DNA of 64,000 bases from Rubrivivax sp. Lineage in GTDB: Bacteria > Pseudomonadota > Gammaproteobacteria > Burkholderiales > Burkholderiaceae_C. Numbering within the stretch: the stretch's first letter is position 1; each line of letters begins with the position of its first letter. The position numbers were made by a program, and so were the translations under genes. Under the pieces are notes generated by a model that saw nothing but the letters and a program-made list of their open reading frames with translations, did no database searches and was not told the origin of the DNA. Below are positions 27,713-36,981 of the stretch, one piece after another. The stretch spans positions 1-64,000 of the forward strand of contig JAJTDM010000010.1 of NCBI GenBank assembly GCA_021300575.1, written 5' to 3'.

Positions 27713-27991
27713 ATGAACTCTGAAACCTTCGCCGAATTCGAGGCCCGCGCGCGAGCGCAAGGCTTCAACGATGTGCTGGTACGCGAATGGGCGCCCGGGC
27801 GGGTGGTGGGCACCCACACCCACCCCTTCGACGTCAGCGCCTTGGTGGTGCGGGGCGAGGTGGTGCTGACCTGCCATGGCGAAGGCCGCGCCCTGCGCGC
27901 CGGCCAGCCCTTCGAACTGCCCCGCGACACGCCACACGATGAGCGCTACGGGCCTGAAGGCGCCACCTTCTGGGTGGCTCGCAAGAACTGA
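27713..27991 (+). CDS. Small single-domain cupin
   Basis: 92 residues; the 204-residue track ORF is the same frame extended upstream into the hydrolase gene. ATG 27713 has a GGAGAG ribosome-binding site. Cupin motif 1 is VGTHTHPFDVSALVVRGEVVL (metal-binding His pair) and motif 2 is GQPFELPRDTPHDERYG with the late His. One cupin barrel fills the protein, so it could be a small metal-dependent enzyme or a ligand-binding protein. It probably forms a pair with the upstream hydrolase. Confidence 0.87.
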   Translation: MNSETFAEFEARARAQGFNDVLVREWAPGRVVGTHTHPFDVSALVVRGEVVLTCHGEGRALRAGQPFELPRDTPHDERYGPEGATFWVARKN

Positions 27992-28090
27992 GCGGCAGGC
28001 CGCACCGTTGGCAGAAGTCTGCCCGAGATCAAGCCCGTGCTGGCTTGGCTGGCTGATGATCCGTGAACCTGATCCCCTCACGGAAGTGCC

Positions 28091-28639
28091 ATGTCAAGCC
28101 TCCCAACAACTGTTTACTCTGCCGGTTCCGGCACCGCGTGTACGGTTCTCCTGGCCCTCGCCGCCAGTCTGGGGCTTCTGGCGCCACCTGCGTCAGCTCA
28201 GCAGCAGCCCACTACCCACGCGGTGAAGTTGCTCACCCCGGACACCGCCTTGAAGGCAGCGCAGGCGGCGCTGTCGCATTGCCGCCATGCTGGGTATCAG
28301 GCGGCAGTGGCGGTGGTCGACCGCGCCGGCGTTCTGCAGGTGCTGCTGCGGGACCGCTTCGCGGGGGCGCACACCGTGGAGGTGGCCACGCGCAAGGCCT
28401 GGACGGCGGCCAGTTTCAGAATCCCGACCACCCAACTGGCGGTCGAGACCCAGGCCGGCCAACCGATGAGCGGCATTCGTGCAGCGTCACAAGTGATGGC
28501 CATTGGTGGAGGGCTGCCGATCGAAGCCGGGGGCACCACCTTTGGCGGAATTGGCGTGTCGGGCGCACCCGGGGGCGATGCCGACGATGCCTGTGCGCAA
28601 GCGGGGCTCAAGGCGATCACTGAGGCGATCGAGTTCTGA
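28091..28639 (+). CDS. Exported GlcG/HbpS-family protein
   Basis: 182 residues. A signal peptide (ACTVLLALAASLGLLAPPASA) precedes a GlcG/HbpS domain: LTPDTALKAAQAALSHCRHAGYQAAVAVVDRAGVLQVLLRD, TVEVATRKAWTAASF, IGGGLPIEAGGTTFGGIGVSGAPGGDADDACAQAGL. In HbpS this fold binds haem outside the cell; for others the ligand is unknown. The gene follows the cupin by 99 bases and is convergent with the Bug-family gene. A small inverted repeat (CCGTGA/TCACGG) lies just upstream and could be a regulatory site. Confidence 0.88.
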   Translation: MSSLPTTVYSAGSGTACTVLLALAASLGLLAPPASAQQQPTTHAVKLLTPDTALKAAQAALSHCRHAGYQAAVAVVDRAGVLQVLLRDRFAGAHTVEVATRKAWTAASFRIPTTQLAVETQAGQPMSGIRAASQVMAIGGGLPIEAGGTTFGGIGVSGAPGGDADDACAQAGLKAITEAIEF

Positions 28640-28687
28640 GCGCCCGCGGACAGGCGGGGAGTTGTCCGTCTGGGCAGGGACGGGCCG

Positions 28688-29671
28688 TCAGGAATCGGCC
28701 TTGAAATTCAGCGCCGTCACCAGGCGCTTGGCCAGTTCCGAGTCCACGCCCATGCGCCGGACGTGCTCGGCCGTGGTGCTGGCCTCGATGTAGCCGCCGA
28801 TCGGGCCGACGAAGTCGCGCACGTCCTGCTGGCCCATGGCGCTGCGCAACGCGCTGTTCAACGCCTCCTTGACGGCATCGGGCGTCGCGGCTGGGGCGAA
28901 GAAGCCAAACCATTCGCGAACCATCAACTCGCCGAAACCCTGCTCCCGGTAAGTGCCCACGTCGGGCGTGTAGGGTGAGCGTTCAGGCCCCGAGGTGGCC
29001 AGGATGCGGATCCTGCCGGACTTGTGGTGTTGCACCCAATCACCCAGGGGCGACGACATGCCGGCGATCTGGCCGCCCATCACCTGCGGAATGGCCGGGC
29101 CGGAGCCCGGGAAAGGCACGTTGGTGATCTGGACACCCGCAAGCATCGCCAGGCGACCGGCCAGCAAATGAGGCATGGAGCCCGCGCCGGGGTTGCCCAG
29201 GCTGGCCTTGTCGGCATTGGCCTTGGCCCATTCCAGGAAGGCGCGTACCGTCCTGACGGACTCTGGCACCGCCGGCCCCACCACCAGGGCATGGTCGGTG
29301 GAGTGACCCATGCCAATGGGCGCCACATCGGCCTGCGAGTAGCTCAGGCGGGAGTAGGAATGCGGGTAGATCGTCAGCATGGACGCTGGCGAATACAGGA
29401 TGTGCGCGCCGTCCGCCGGGGCGTTCTTCAAGGTCATGACGCCCAGCTGGCCGCCAGCGCCAGGCTTGTTGTCGACGATGACGTTGTTGGCGTAGGTGCC
29501 ACGCAGCTTCTCACCCACCCGGCGCGCGAAGGCATCCGTGGTGCCCCCAGGAGGGAAGCCCACGATGACGCGCAGGTTCTCGACCCGCGTCTGCGCCATG
29601 GCAGCCCAGGGGCTCAGCCCCAACAGGCCGGAAGCGGCGGCACCCTGCAGAACTTGACGGCGGTTTTTCAC
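28688..29671 (-). CDS. Bug-family (TctC-type) periplasmic solute-binding protein
   Basis: 327 residues from GTG 29671, chosen because GAGGAGA sits 8 bases upstream; the track start at 29701 lacks this. The N-terminus KNRRQVLQGAAASGLLGLSPWAAMAQ looks like a twin-arginine signal. The mature protein has the family pattern RVIVGFPPGGTTDAFAR, VIVDNKPGAGGQLGV, and FPGSGPAIPQVMGGQIAGM. Bug proteins bind carboxylates such as tricarboxylates or nicotinate for TTT-type uptake, but no TctA/TctB genes are nearby, as is common for the large Bug sets of Burkholderiales. An inverted repeat upstream (29744-29771) may regulate it. Confidence 0.92.
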   Translation of the reverse strand: MKNRRQVLQGAAASGLLGLSPWAAMAQTRVENLRVIVGFPPGGTTDAFARRVGEKLRGTYANNVIVDNKPGAGGQLGVMTLKNAPADGAHILYSPASMLTIYPHSYSRLSYSQADVAPIGMGHSTDHALVVGPAVPESVRTVRAFLEWAKANADKASLGNPGAGSMPHLLAGRLAMLAGVQITNVPFPGSGPAIPQVMGGQIAGMSSPLGDWVQHHKSGRIRILATSGPERSPYTPDVGTYREQGFGELMVREWFGFFAPAATPDAVKEALNSALRSAMGQQDVRDFVGPIGGYIEASTTAEHVRRMGVDSELAKRLVTALNFKADS

Positions 29672-29743
29672 AGCAACGGTCTCCTCGAACAGAAACAACA
29701 ATGGATCGTGCGCATCCTAGAGACTCTCACCTGCCCACCCCGA

Positions 29744-29771
29744 AATGAGGGATTCAGGACTTTCCCTCATT
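29744..29771. promoter_or_regulatory. Inverted repeat upstream of the Bug gene
   Basis: AATGAGGGA and TCCCTCATT form a perfect 9-base inverted repeat with a 10-base gap, about 75 bases before the GTG of the Bug-family gene. The half-site spacing of roughly two helical turns fits a dimeric repressor or activator. It has no T-run on either side, so a terminator is less likely. Confidence 0.5.
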
Positions 29772-29819
29772 CCCTTTGCACGCCTGGGGCCAGGAGGGCA
29801 GCTCACCTTCGGACGCTGA

Positions 29820-30290
29820 TCACTGCTTCTCGAACCCGATCGCCTTGATCATGGCGCCCCAGCGGTCATAGGCCACGCGCATGTCCTGCGCGAGGTCCGC
29901 CGGGCTGCCGGGCGACGTTTCCCAGGCACCGCGCGCGTAGAACTCGCTCAGCAAGGTGTGCGAGTTCTGCACGAACACCAACGAGGGCGCATACAGGAGC
30001 GTGTAGCCGCCCGGCTGAGCCTTGGCCACCTCCACGGCCGCGAGCATCATGCTGGCGCCGACCTTGTCCTCCACCAGCACCTGCGCGCCGAACATCTCGG
30101 TCATGCGGCGGGCGATGGTGCGGGTCTGCACATCCAGCGAGCCCCCGGCGGCCAAGGGCACCAGGAAACGAACGGTCCCGCCTGGCTGCGGCCATGCGGG
30201 AGCGGGCTGCTGTTGGGCCAACAGCGCGGAGGGCCCGAGCAGGAGAGCCAGGCCGCCGGCGCGGTGCCCATCAGGCGCGCCACGTGGAAC
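29820..30290 (-). pseudogene. Bug-family binding protein gene, internally deleted
   Basis: In the minus frame there is a signal-peptide remnant (GGLALLLGPSALLAQQQ), then VRFLVPLAAGGSLDVQTRTIARRMTEMFGAQVLVEDKVGAS and GYTLLYAPSLVFVQNSHTLL. These match the first third of a Bug protein. The reading then jumps directly to a typical C-terminal end (LAQDMRVAYDRWGAMIKAIGFEKQ). About 180 central residues are missing, and the start codon region seems to be frameshifted. It is not expected to make a working binding protein. Confidence 0.8.
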
Positions 30291-30299
30291 TGGGCCGAC

Positions 30300-30395
30300 C
30301 TGCACCTCCGAGGTGCCCCCATAGATCTGGCACACCCGCAAGTTGGGGAAGTTACGGGCTGCCGAGAAGTTGCTCAGGTAGCTGCTGCCTCCGCA
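30300..30395 (-). pseudogene. Fragment of an acyl-CoA dehydrogenase C-terminus
   Basis: About 31 codons read GGSSYLSNFSAARNFPNLRVCQIYGGTSEVQ on the minus strand. They match the C-terminal segment of the intact acyl-CoA dehydrogenase at 31068-32198 (GGYGYVSDFPVERIYRDVRVCQIYEGTSEVQ). Over 40 bases the DNA is 37 of 40 identical. The catalytic Glu of YEGT is Gly in the copy. It joins directly to the decayed Bug gene, marking a rearrangement. Confidence 0.8.
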
Positions 30396-30439
30396 CGACC
30401 GGGGTAACATGCAACCACCTGTCGCTTGGAAGAATACCG

Positions 30440-30661
30440 ATGGTCCAGCCCCTGCCCGCCGTTGACAAGATGACGCGCCACCGCCAGCGCCTGAAGGCGG
30501 CCGGCCTGCGGCCGGTTCAGTTCTGGGTGGCCGACACGCGTCAGCCCGCATTTGCCGCCAGGCTGCGCGAGCAATGCCTTCAGCTTCAAGACGATGCTGC
30601 CGAAGCAGACGCCGCCCGTTTTGCGGAGGCCGCCGCAGAGTTGGTCGAAGGGTGGCGATGA
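30440..30661 (+). CDS. MazE/PemI-like antitoxin (DUF3018-type)
   Basis: 73 residues from ATG 30440, with GGAAG upstream. It opens MVQPLPAVDKMTRHRQRLKAAGLRPVQFWVADTRQPAF, the pattern of DUF3018 antitoxins, with an acidic Ala-rich C-terminus (DDAAEADAARFAEAAAELVEGW) that would wrap the toxin. The stop overlaps the toxin ATG by 4 bases. It neutralises the toxin and probably represses the pair. Confidence 0.85.
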   Translation: MVQPLPAVDKMTRHRQRLKAAGLRPVQFWVADTRQPAFAARLREQCLQLQDDAAEADAARFAEAAAELVEGWR

Positions 30662-30981
30662 CCCGACGCGGGGACCTGGTCACCGTCTCTCTTCAAGGTG
30701 ACTTCGGCAAACCGCGCCCGGCCCTTGTGGTTCAGACAGACCTGCTGGACGCACTGCCCACACTGATGCTCTGCCCCATCAGCAGCGAACTGCGGGATGC
30801 GGACTTCAGGGTTCTGCTGCAGCCAACGCCCGATAACGGCCTGCGGCTGGCGTCACAGGTGATGGTGGACAAGGTGTCCACGTTGCCCAGAAACAAAGTC
30901 GGCACGGCCTTCGGGCACTTGGATGTCGAGAGTCTGCGAAAGGTCGACCGCGCACTGCTTCTGGTGCTGGGGCTTACCTGA
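30658..30981 (+). CDS. MazF/PemK-family mRNA interferase toxin
   Basis: 107 residues from ATG 30658; the track ORF begins 28 codons earlier inside the antitoxin. It has the MazF/PemK core: MTRRGDLVTVSLQGDFGKPRPALVVQTD (active-site Arg region), LCPISSEL, and QVMVDKVSTLPRNKVGTAFGHLD. Toxins of this family cut mRNA. Translational coupling to the antitoxin through ATGA is standard. The module sits in a decayed region between two pseudogenes and an acyl-CoA dehydrogenase gene. Confidence 0.9.
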   Translation: MTRRGDLVTVSLQGDFGKPRPALVVQTDLLDALPTLMLCPISSELRDADFRVLLQPTPDNGLRLASQVMVDKVSTLPRNKVGTAFGHLDVESLRKVDRALLLVLGLT

Positions 30982-31067
30982 CGGGTGAAAAAAGCAGCGA
31001 TGCAGAACGTACCGCATCGCGGGGCACGACGGCGACCGCCAAGATCATCCGCCAGCCGCCTCGCTCG

Positions 31068-32198
31068 CTACGCCAACGCCCGCCCGATCAGGATCTTCTG
31101 CACCTCCGACGTGCCCTCGTAGATCTGGCACACCCGCACGTCACGGTAGATGCGCTCCACGGGGAAGTCGCTCACGTAGCCGTAGCCGCCGTGCACCTGG
31201 ATGGCGTCTGAACAGACGCGTTCAGCCATCTCGCTGGCAAAGAGCTTGGCCATGGCGGCCTCCTTCAGGCAGGGACGGCCGGCGTCCTTGAGTGCTGCGG
31301 CGTGCCAGATCATCTGGCGCGCGGCCTCGATCTGCGTGGCCATGTCGGCCAGCTTGAACTGCACCGCTTGGTGCTGGAAGATGGGCTGCCCGAAGCTGGT
31401 GCGCTCCTTGGCGTAGGCCAGCGCCGCGTCAAACGCCGCGCGCGCCATGCCCACGGCCTGGCTGGCAATGCCGATGCGCCCGCCCTCCAGGCCGGAAAGC
31501 GCGATCTTCAGCCCCATGCCTTCCTCGCCCAGAAGATTCTCGGCGGGTACGCGGCAGTTCTCGAACAGGATCTGGGCCGTGTCGCTCGCGTGCTGGCCCA
31601 TCTTGTCTTCCAGCCTTGCCACGGTGTAGCCCGGCGTGGCCGTGGGCACGAGGAAGGCGCTGATGCCCTTCTTGCCCGCAGCCTTGTCGGTGACGGCCAT
31701 GACGATGGCCACGTCGCCGTTCCTACCGCTGGTGATGAACTGCTTCACGCCGTTGAGCACGTAGGCATCACCGTCGCGCACGGCCGTGGTGCGCAGGCCC
31801 CCGGCCTCGGAGCCCACGTGCGGCTCGGTCAGGCAGAAGGCGCCCAGCATGTCGCCGCGCGCCAGGGGCTTGAGGAAGCGCGCCTTCTGGTCTTCGTTGC
31901 CAAAGGCCATGAGGATGGAGCACACGGGGCAATTGTTGACGCTGACGATGGTGCTGGTTGCACCGTCGCCCGCGGCGATCTCTTCCAGGATGACGGACAG
32001 GGCCAGGTAGTCCAGGCCCGCGCCATCCCACTCGGTGGGCACGGCCACGCCGTAGCAGCCCAGGTCGGCCAGGCCGCGCAGGGCGGCTTTCGGAAACTGG
32101 TGGCTCTTGTCCCAGGCGGCGGCATGGGGCGCCACTTCGGCCTGCACAAAGCTGCGCACGGCCTCCTGCACAGCCAGATGGTCTTCAGACAGCAGCAT
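31068..32198 (-). CDS. Acyl-CoA dehydrogenase, short/branched-chain type
   Basis: 376 residues, typical of short-chain acyl-CoA dehydrogenases. Motifs are AFCLTEPHVGSEAGGLRTTA and YVLNGVKQFITSGRNGDVAIVMA (flavin contacts), FGQPIFQHQAVQFKLADM, and IQVHGGYGYVSDFPVERIYRDVRVCQIYEGTSEVQKILIGRAL. The catalytic Glu is present in YEGT. It would oxidise short fatty or 2-methyl branched acyl-CoA, passing electrons to ETF. The thiolase gene downstream fits beta-oxidation or isoleucine breakdown. A fragment copy of its 3' end is at 30300-30395. Confidence 0.93.
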   Translation of the reverse strand: MLLSEDHLAVQEAVRSFVQAEVAPHAAAWDKSHQFPKAALRGLADLGCYGVAVPTEWDGAGLDYLALSVILEEIAAGDGATSTIVSVNNCPVCSILMAFGNEDQKARFLKPLARGDMLGAFCLTEPHVGSEAGGLRTTAVRDGDAYVLNGVKQFITSGRNGDVAIVMAVTDKAAGKKGISAFLVPTATPGYTVARLEDKMGQHASDTAQILFENCRVPAENLLGEEGMGLKIALSGLEGGRIGIASQAVGMARAAFDAALAYAKERTSFGQPIFQHQAVQFKLADMATQIEAARQMIWHAAALKDAGRPCLKEAAMAKLFASEMAERVCSDAIQVHGGYGYVSDFPVERIYRDVRVCQIYEGTSEVQKILIGRALA

Positions 32199-32241
32199 GG
32201 GGGGTCATCTCCTGTTCGTTTGCTTCAGCAAAGCTCATCGC

Positions 32242-32535
<294 letters not shown>

Positions 32536-32693
32536 GAGAGGTACCCAATGGGCTCGAGGCCACGGCAGCGCGCAGAGAGCGCACTGCCTATGGTGTGCCC
32601 AACATTGTCATGGCTGAACACGGTTTGCACAGAGACCGACGCCCTTTGGCCAGCGCAGGGCGAGCGCGTCAACGCCAGCGTGAAGTGACGCCC

Positions 32694-33872
32694 TCACATC
32701 ATCTCCACCGCCAGCGCCGTGGCCTCGCCGCCACCGATGCACAGCGCCGCCATGCCGCGCTTCAGGCCCCGCTTGCGCAGGGCGCCCAGCAGCGTGACGA
32801 CGATGCGCGCACCGCTGGCGCCGATGGGATGGCCCAGCGCACAGGCGCCGCCGTGGACGTTGACGATGTCGTGCGGCAGCTTGAACTCCGCCATGGCCGC
32901 CATGGTCACCGCGGCGAAGGCCTCGTTCACCTCCCACAGGTTCACGTCCGCCGCCTGCCAACCCGCCTTGGCAAGCGCCTTGGCAATAGCGCCGGCCGGC
33001 GCGGTGGAGAACCACTGCGGCTCCTGCGCATGCACGGCATGGCCGACGATGCGCGCCACCGGCTGCAGGCCCCACTGGCGTGCCGTGCTCTCGCGCACCA
33101 TCACCAGGGCAGCGGCGCCGTCGCTGATGCTGGAGGCGTTGGCGGCGGTGATGGTGCCGTCCTTCTTGAAGGCGGGCTTCAGCGAAGGGATCTTGTCCAG
33201 CTTGGCCTTGAAGGGTTGTTCATCGCGCGCAACGACGACGTCGCCGGCCTTGCCGGGCAGCGTCACGGTCGCCATCTCCCATTCAAAGCTGCCGTCTTCG
33301 TTGGCGGCCTTGGCGCGGGTGGTGGAGGCGATGGCGAAGGCGTCCTGCGCCTCGCGCGTGAAGGCGTACTTCGCCACGCACTGCTCGGCAAAGGCGCCCA
33401 TGGCCTTGCCGCGCTCGTAGGCGTCTTCCAGCCCGTCCATGGCCATGTGGTCGAACATCGTGGTCGCGCCGTAGCGCACGCCCTTGCGCGCGAACACCAG
33501 GTGCGGGGCGTTGGTCATGCTCTCCATGCCGCCGGCCACCACGGCCTCCACGCTGCCGGCGGCCAGCATGTCGTGGCCGAACATCATGGCGCGCATGCCC
33601 GAGCCGCACATCTTGGACAGCGTGACCGCGCCTGCCGAATCGGGCAGGCCAGCACGGCGCATCGCCTGGCGCGCCGGGGCCTGGCCCTGCCCGGCCATCA
33701 GGCAGTTGCCCATCAGCACCTCGCCGATGCGTTCGGCCGGCACGCCCGAGCGTTCCACGGCCGCGCGAATGGCCACGCCGCCCAGTTCCCAGGCGGCCAG
33801 GTTTGCAAAGTCGCCCAGCAGGCCGCCGATGGGGGTGCGGGCGGCCGAGAGGATGACGACGGGGTCGGACAT
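32694..33872 (-). CDS. Acetyl-CoA acetyltransferase (thiolase)
   Basis: 392 residues from ATG 33872, with GGAG 7-8 bases upstream; the track start adds 7 residues. Thiolase residues are all present: acyl-accepting Cys in TLSKMCGSGMRAM, His in GGACALGHPIGASGAR, and Cys in ALCIGGGEATAL; NEAF is also there. It condenses two acetyl-CoA or cleaves acetoacetyl-CoA, so it could finish leucine breakdown after HMG-CoA lyase forms acetoacetate, or act in PHA synthesis. The symbol atoB or phaA cannot be decided. It lies downstream of a membrane-protein gene and upstream of the SDR remnant. Confidence 0.93.
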   Translation of the reverse strand: MSDPVVILSAARTPIGGLLGDFANLAAWELGGVAIRAAVERSGVPAERIGEVLMGNCLMAGQGQAPARQAMRRAGLPDSAGAVTLSKMCGSGMRAMMFGHDMLAAGSVEAVVAGGMESMTNAPHLVFARKGVRYGATTMFDHMAMDGLEDAYERGKAMGAFAEQCVAKYAFTREAQDAFAIASTTRAKAANEDGSFEWEMATVTLPGKAGDVVVARDEQPFKAKLDKIPSLKPAFKKDGTITAANASSISDGAAALVMVRESTARQWGLQPVARIVGHAVHAQEPQWFSTAPAGAIAKALAKAGWQAADVNLWEVNEAFAAVTMAAMAEFKLPHDIVNVHGGACALGHPIGASGARIVVTLLGALRKRGLKRGMAALCIGGGEATALAVEMM

Positions 33873-33929
33873 ATGAGGGCTCCTTTTCAGCAAGCGGAAT
33901 GGTGAGGGTCAGGAAGCGCGGTGAGTTGC

Positions 33930-34469
33930 TCAGCGGGACAGCGACAGGCCCGGCGCCTGGCGTTCCTCGTCGGCAACGCGCCGGATGTAGGCCTGGAACG
34001 CTGGGTCCTCGCCGCGCAGCAGCAGGGGCAAGGCGTTGTGGAAGTCCTCTCGCCGGCTCCACTCGCGCATGTAGTCGTCCCAGGAGTTCCAGCGCCGCTG
34101 CTCCGTGGGGTTCATGTCGTCCTTGTAGGCCACCAGAAAGGCCCGCTCGAAGAGTGCGATCAACATGTCGAAGATGACCAGCATGCGCTCGTTCTGCTCC
34201 GGCGTGGGGTTGGGCAGTGCCGAGCAGGTGCGCAGCTGCAGGTCGGCGTTGTTCAGCACCACCTGGAGGAAAGCGTTGTAGGCGTCTGAAAGGTACTGGA
34301 ATCCCTCTTCCTCCTCGTTCTCGCGCTCCTTGCGTTGCTCGGTCACGAACACCCACACCGCAAAAGGCAGGGCCACCACGGTGACCGCGTAGCTTCCAAG
34401 CTCCAGGATGTCGCGCAAGGTCTCCAAGACCGCCCCCGTCCTTCGCTGCTCAGTCGGCGGCTGCCGCAT
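33930..34469 (-). CDS. Hypothetical one-helix membrane protein
   Basis: About 179 residues from ATG 34469, which overlaps the aceK end by 20 bases; a TTG near 34430 is another start. One hydrophobic helix ([23 protein letters not shown]) is followed by a charged stretch ([12 protein letters not shown]) and an alpha-helical, tryptophan-rich region ([32 protein letters not shown]). I do not recognise the family. The layout suggests a small membrane-anchored cytosolic domain. It lies between aceK and the thiolase gene. Confidence 0.65.
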   Translation of the reverse strand: MRQPPTEQRRTGAVLETLRDILELGSYAVTVVALPFAVWVFVTEQRKERENEEEEGFQYLSDAYNAFLQVVLNNADLQLRTCSALPNPTPEQNERMLVIFDMLIALFERAFLVAYKDDMNPTEQRRWNSWDDYMREWSRREDFHNALPLLLRGEDPAFQAYIRRVADEERQAPGLSLSR

Positions 34470-36258
34470 GCCGGGTCTGCGGCTTGGCGTGGTGGGCAAA
34501 GCGCTTGACCGGCTCGTACGGGAACACGTCGTGCACGTGCCCTTGCAAGGTGCGCTCCTTGTGCCCTTGCCAGAAGGCGGCGTCCAGCAGATCGCCATGG
34601 TGCTTCATGAACACGTCGCGCACCGCGGCGTTGCCCAGCAGGAAGGGGCCGAAGGTCTCGGGAAACACGTCCTTGGGGCCCACGGCATACCAGATCTCGC
34701 CCGACATCTCGTCTTCCTCGTTGCGCGCGGCAGGCACGCGACGGAAGTTGCAGTCGGTGATGTACTCGATCTCGTCGTAGTCGTAGAACACCACCTTGCC
34801 GTGGCGCGTGACGCCGAAGTTCTTCCACAGCATGTCGCCCGGGAAGATGTTGGCCGCCACGAGGTCCTTGATGGCGTTGCCGTACTCCACCACCACGCGC
34901 CCGATCTGGTCCTGATCGCCCGCCTGGGAGGCATCCTGCAGATAGATGTTCAGCGGGATCATCCGGCGCTCGATGTAGAGGTGGCGGATGATGAGCATCT
35001 CGCCATCCTCCTCGATCAGGCTCGGGCAGAAGTGGCGCAACTCAGCGACGAGTTCCTCCTCAAAGCGCGCCCGGGGAAAGGCCACGTTGCTGTACTCCAG
35101 CGTGTCCGCCATCCGCCCCACGCGGTCGTGCTGCTTGACCAGCAGGTACTTGCCCTTGATCTGCTCACGCGTGGTGTCCTTCTGCGGCGGGTAGAAGTCC
35201 TTGATGACCTTGAACACATACGGGAACGAGGGCAGGTCGAACACCAGCATCACCATGCCCTTGATGCCGGGGGCGATGCGGAAGCGGTCGCTGGAGTGGC
35301 GCTGGTGCGCCATGAAGTCCCGGTAGAACAGGTTCTTGCCGTGCTTCTGCAGGCCCAGCGCGTTGTAGAGCTCGGCGCGCGGCTTGCGCGGCATCAGCCC
35401 GCGCAGGAACTGCACGTAGGCGCTGGGCACCTCCATGTCCACCATGAAGTAGGCGCGCGCAAAGCTGAAGACGATGAGCAGCTCGTCCTCGCGGAACAGC
35501 GCCGTGTCGATGACCAGTTTGCCGGCTTCGTTGTGCAGGATGGGCAGACACATCGGCAGCTCGTTGAAGCCGTTGATGATCTTGGCCACCAGGTAGGCGC
35601 CCTTGTTGCGAAAAAAAAGCGAACTCAGCACCTGGATCTGGAAATTGGCCCGCAGACGCCACTCGGACAGTGGCAGCTTCAGCTCCGACTGCATGGAGGC
35701 CAGCACGGCGTCGATGTCGCGTGGCAGGTCCTGGAAGGGGCGCTGCAGCTGGAAGTTGTGGACAACGCGGATGAGCGTCTCGCGCAGGTTCTCGCGCGTG
35801 GGGTAGTAGGCCCGGTAGGTGGGCTTGGATGCGGGCTCGTCGTTCTCGATGTACTCGGTGCTGACGGCCGGCCGCACGAACAGGAACTCGTTGCGGAAAT
35901 AGCTGCGGTGCAGCAACTTGGAGGTCACCGAGTTGAAGAAGGTCTCGGCCAGTTCGGGCTGGGGGTGGTCGGTCAACAGCCCGATGTAGTGCAGCTTGGC
36001 CTGCTGCCAGGTGTCCTGCGACAGGGCGTCTGCGTTGAACTCGGCGCGCAGCCGCCCCACGGCCTCGTTGACCCGCAGGTCGTAGAACTCGATGCGCTCG
36101 CGCTGCGCGCGTTGCTGGCCATGCCAGTCGGCCTGCTCGAAACGCTTCTGGGCCTGCGCACTGGCCTGCCGGAACAGCCGGTAATGCCGATCGAAACCCT
36201 CCAGCATGACGCGGGCAATGTCGAAGGCGCTGCGGTCGGTGAGTTTGTGGGGAAACAT
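34450..36258 (-). CDS. aceK: Isocitrate dehydrogenase kinase/phosphatase
   Basis: 602 residues, the normal AceK length. It phosphorylates and dephosphorylates isocitrate dehydrogenase to steer carbon between the TCA cycle and the glyoxylate bypass. Recognisable AceK segments are [22 protein letters not shown] (ATP-site region) and [50 protein letters not shown] is the kinase-like catalytic and metal loop. aceA and aceB are not beside it. The carbonic anhydrase gene lies 21 bases upstream on the same strand. Confidence 0.97.
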   Translation of the reverse strand: MFPHKLTDRSAFDIARVMLEGFDRHYRLFRQASAQAQKRFEQADWHGQQRAQRERIEFYDLRVNEAVGRLRAEFNADALSQDTWQQAKLHYIGLLTDHPQPELAETFFNSVTSKLLHRSYFRNEFLFVRPAVSTEYIENDEPASKPTYRAYYPTRENLRETLIRVVHNFQLQRPFQDLPRDIDAVLASMQSELKLPLSEWRLRANFQIQVLSSLFFRNKGAYLVAKIINGFNELPMCLPILHNEAGKLVIDTALFREDELLIVFSFARAYFMVDMEVPSAYVQFLRGLMPRKPRAELYNALGLQKHGKNLFYRDFMAHQRHSSDRFRIAPGIKGMVMLVFDLPSFPYVFKVIKDFYPPQKDTTREQIKGKYLLVKQHDRVGRMADTLEYSNVAFPRARFEEELVAELRHFCPSLIEEDGEMLIIRHLYIERRMIPLNIYLQDASQAGDQDQIGRVVVEYGNAIKDLVAANIFPGDMLWKNFGVTRHGKVVFYDYDEIEYITDCNFRRVPAARNEEDEMSGEIWYAVGPKDVFPETFGPFLLGNAAVRDVFMKHHGDLLDAAFWQGHKERTLQGHVHDVFPYEPVKRFAHHAKPQTRHAAAAD

Positions 36259-36279
36259 GGCGGTCCGGGGCGCAAGCGC

Positions 36280-36981
36280 TCAATCCAGGGCTTCGTCATC
36301 CGCTTCATCGGCCGCTGGGGCCGTGGGCCCGCCTTGGCGCGGGTAGCGCTTGATGGCATCTGAAAACACCTGCACCACCCTGTCGGGGCGGTCCATCGTC
36401 ACCTGCAGGTCCTTGAGCAACCCGTCGCGCAGGCCGTACACCCAACCGTGCACGGACAAGGTCTGACCACGCGCCCAGGCATCCTGCACCACGGTGGACA
36501 GGGCCACGTTGCCCACTTGCTCGATCACGTTCATCTCGCACAGGATGTCTTCCTGCTCCTGCGGCGGCAGGTGGTCCAGCCGCTTGCGATGGCGCAGACG
36601 CACGTCGTGCACGTGACGCAACCAGTTGTCGGCCAGGCCCACGCGAATGCCGCGCATGGCCGCACGCACCCCAGCGCAGCCGTAATGGCCCACGACCATG
36701 ATGTGCTTGACCTTGATGTGCTCCACCGCAAACTGGATCGTCGACAACGCATTCAGGTCGGAGTGCACCACCACGTTGGCCACGTTGCGGTGCACGAACA
36801 CCTCGCCCGGGTCCAGTCCGGTGATCTCGTTGGCCGGCACCCGGCTGTCGGCGCAGCCGATCCACATGTAACGCGGGCTCTGCTGCTGCGCCAGGCGGGT
36901 GAAGAAGCCTGGGTCGCGCTGCTTGGTCGCTGCCGCCCAGGCGCGGTTCTGGTCAAAGAGTTCTGACAGGGTGTTGCTCAT
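36280..36981 (-). CDS. can: Beta-class carbonic anhydrase
   Basis: 233 residues. The zinc site is C-D-S-R in YMWIGCADSRVP with the Asp/Arg dyad, plus His and Cys in VVGHYGCAGVRAA. It interconverts CO2 and bicarbonate in the cytosol, feeding carboxylases such as methylcrotonyl-CoA carboxylase. ATG 36981 overlaps the stop of the PIN toxin gene by 4 bases, so can is translationally coupled to a toxin-antitoxin pair. The C-terminal 20 residues (PTAPAADEADDEALD) are acidic and probably unstructured. Confidence 0.95.
   Translation of the reverse strand: MSNTLSELFDQNRAWAAATKQRDPGFFTRLAQQQSPRYMWIGCADSRVPANEITGLDPGEVFVHRNVANVVVHSDLNALSTIQFAVEHIKVKHIMVVGHYGCAGVRAAMRGIRVGLADNWLRHVHDVRLRHRKRLDHLPPQEQEDILCEMNVIEQVGNVALSTVVQDAWARGQTLSVHGWVYGLRDGLLKDLQVTMDRPDRVVQVFSDAIKRYPRQGGPTAPAADEADDEALD

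Noticed and set aside
34408-36363. 651-residue plus-strand ORF
   Set aside because: It is antisense to aceK and has no family motif.
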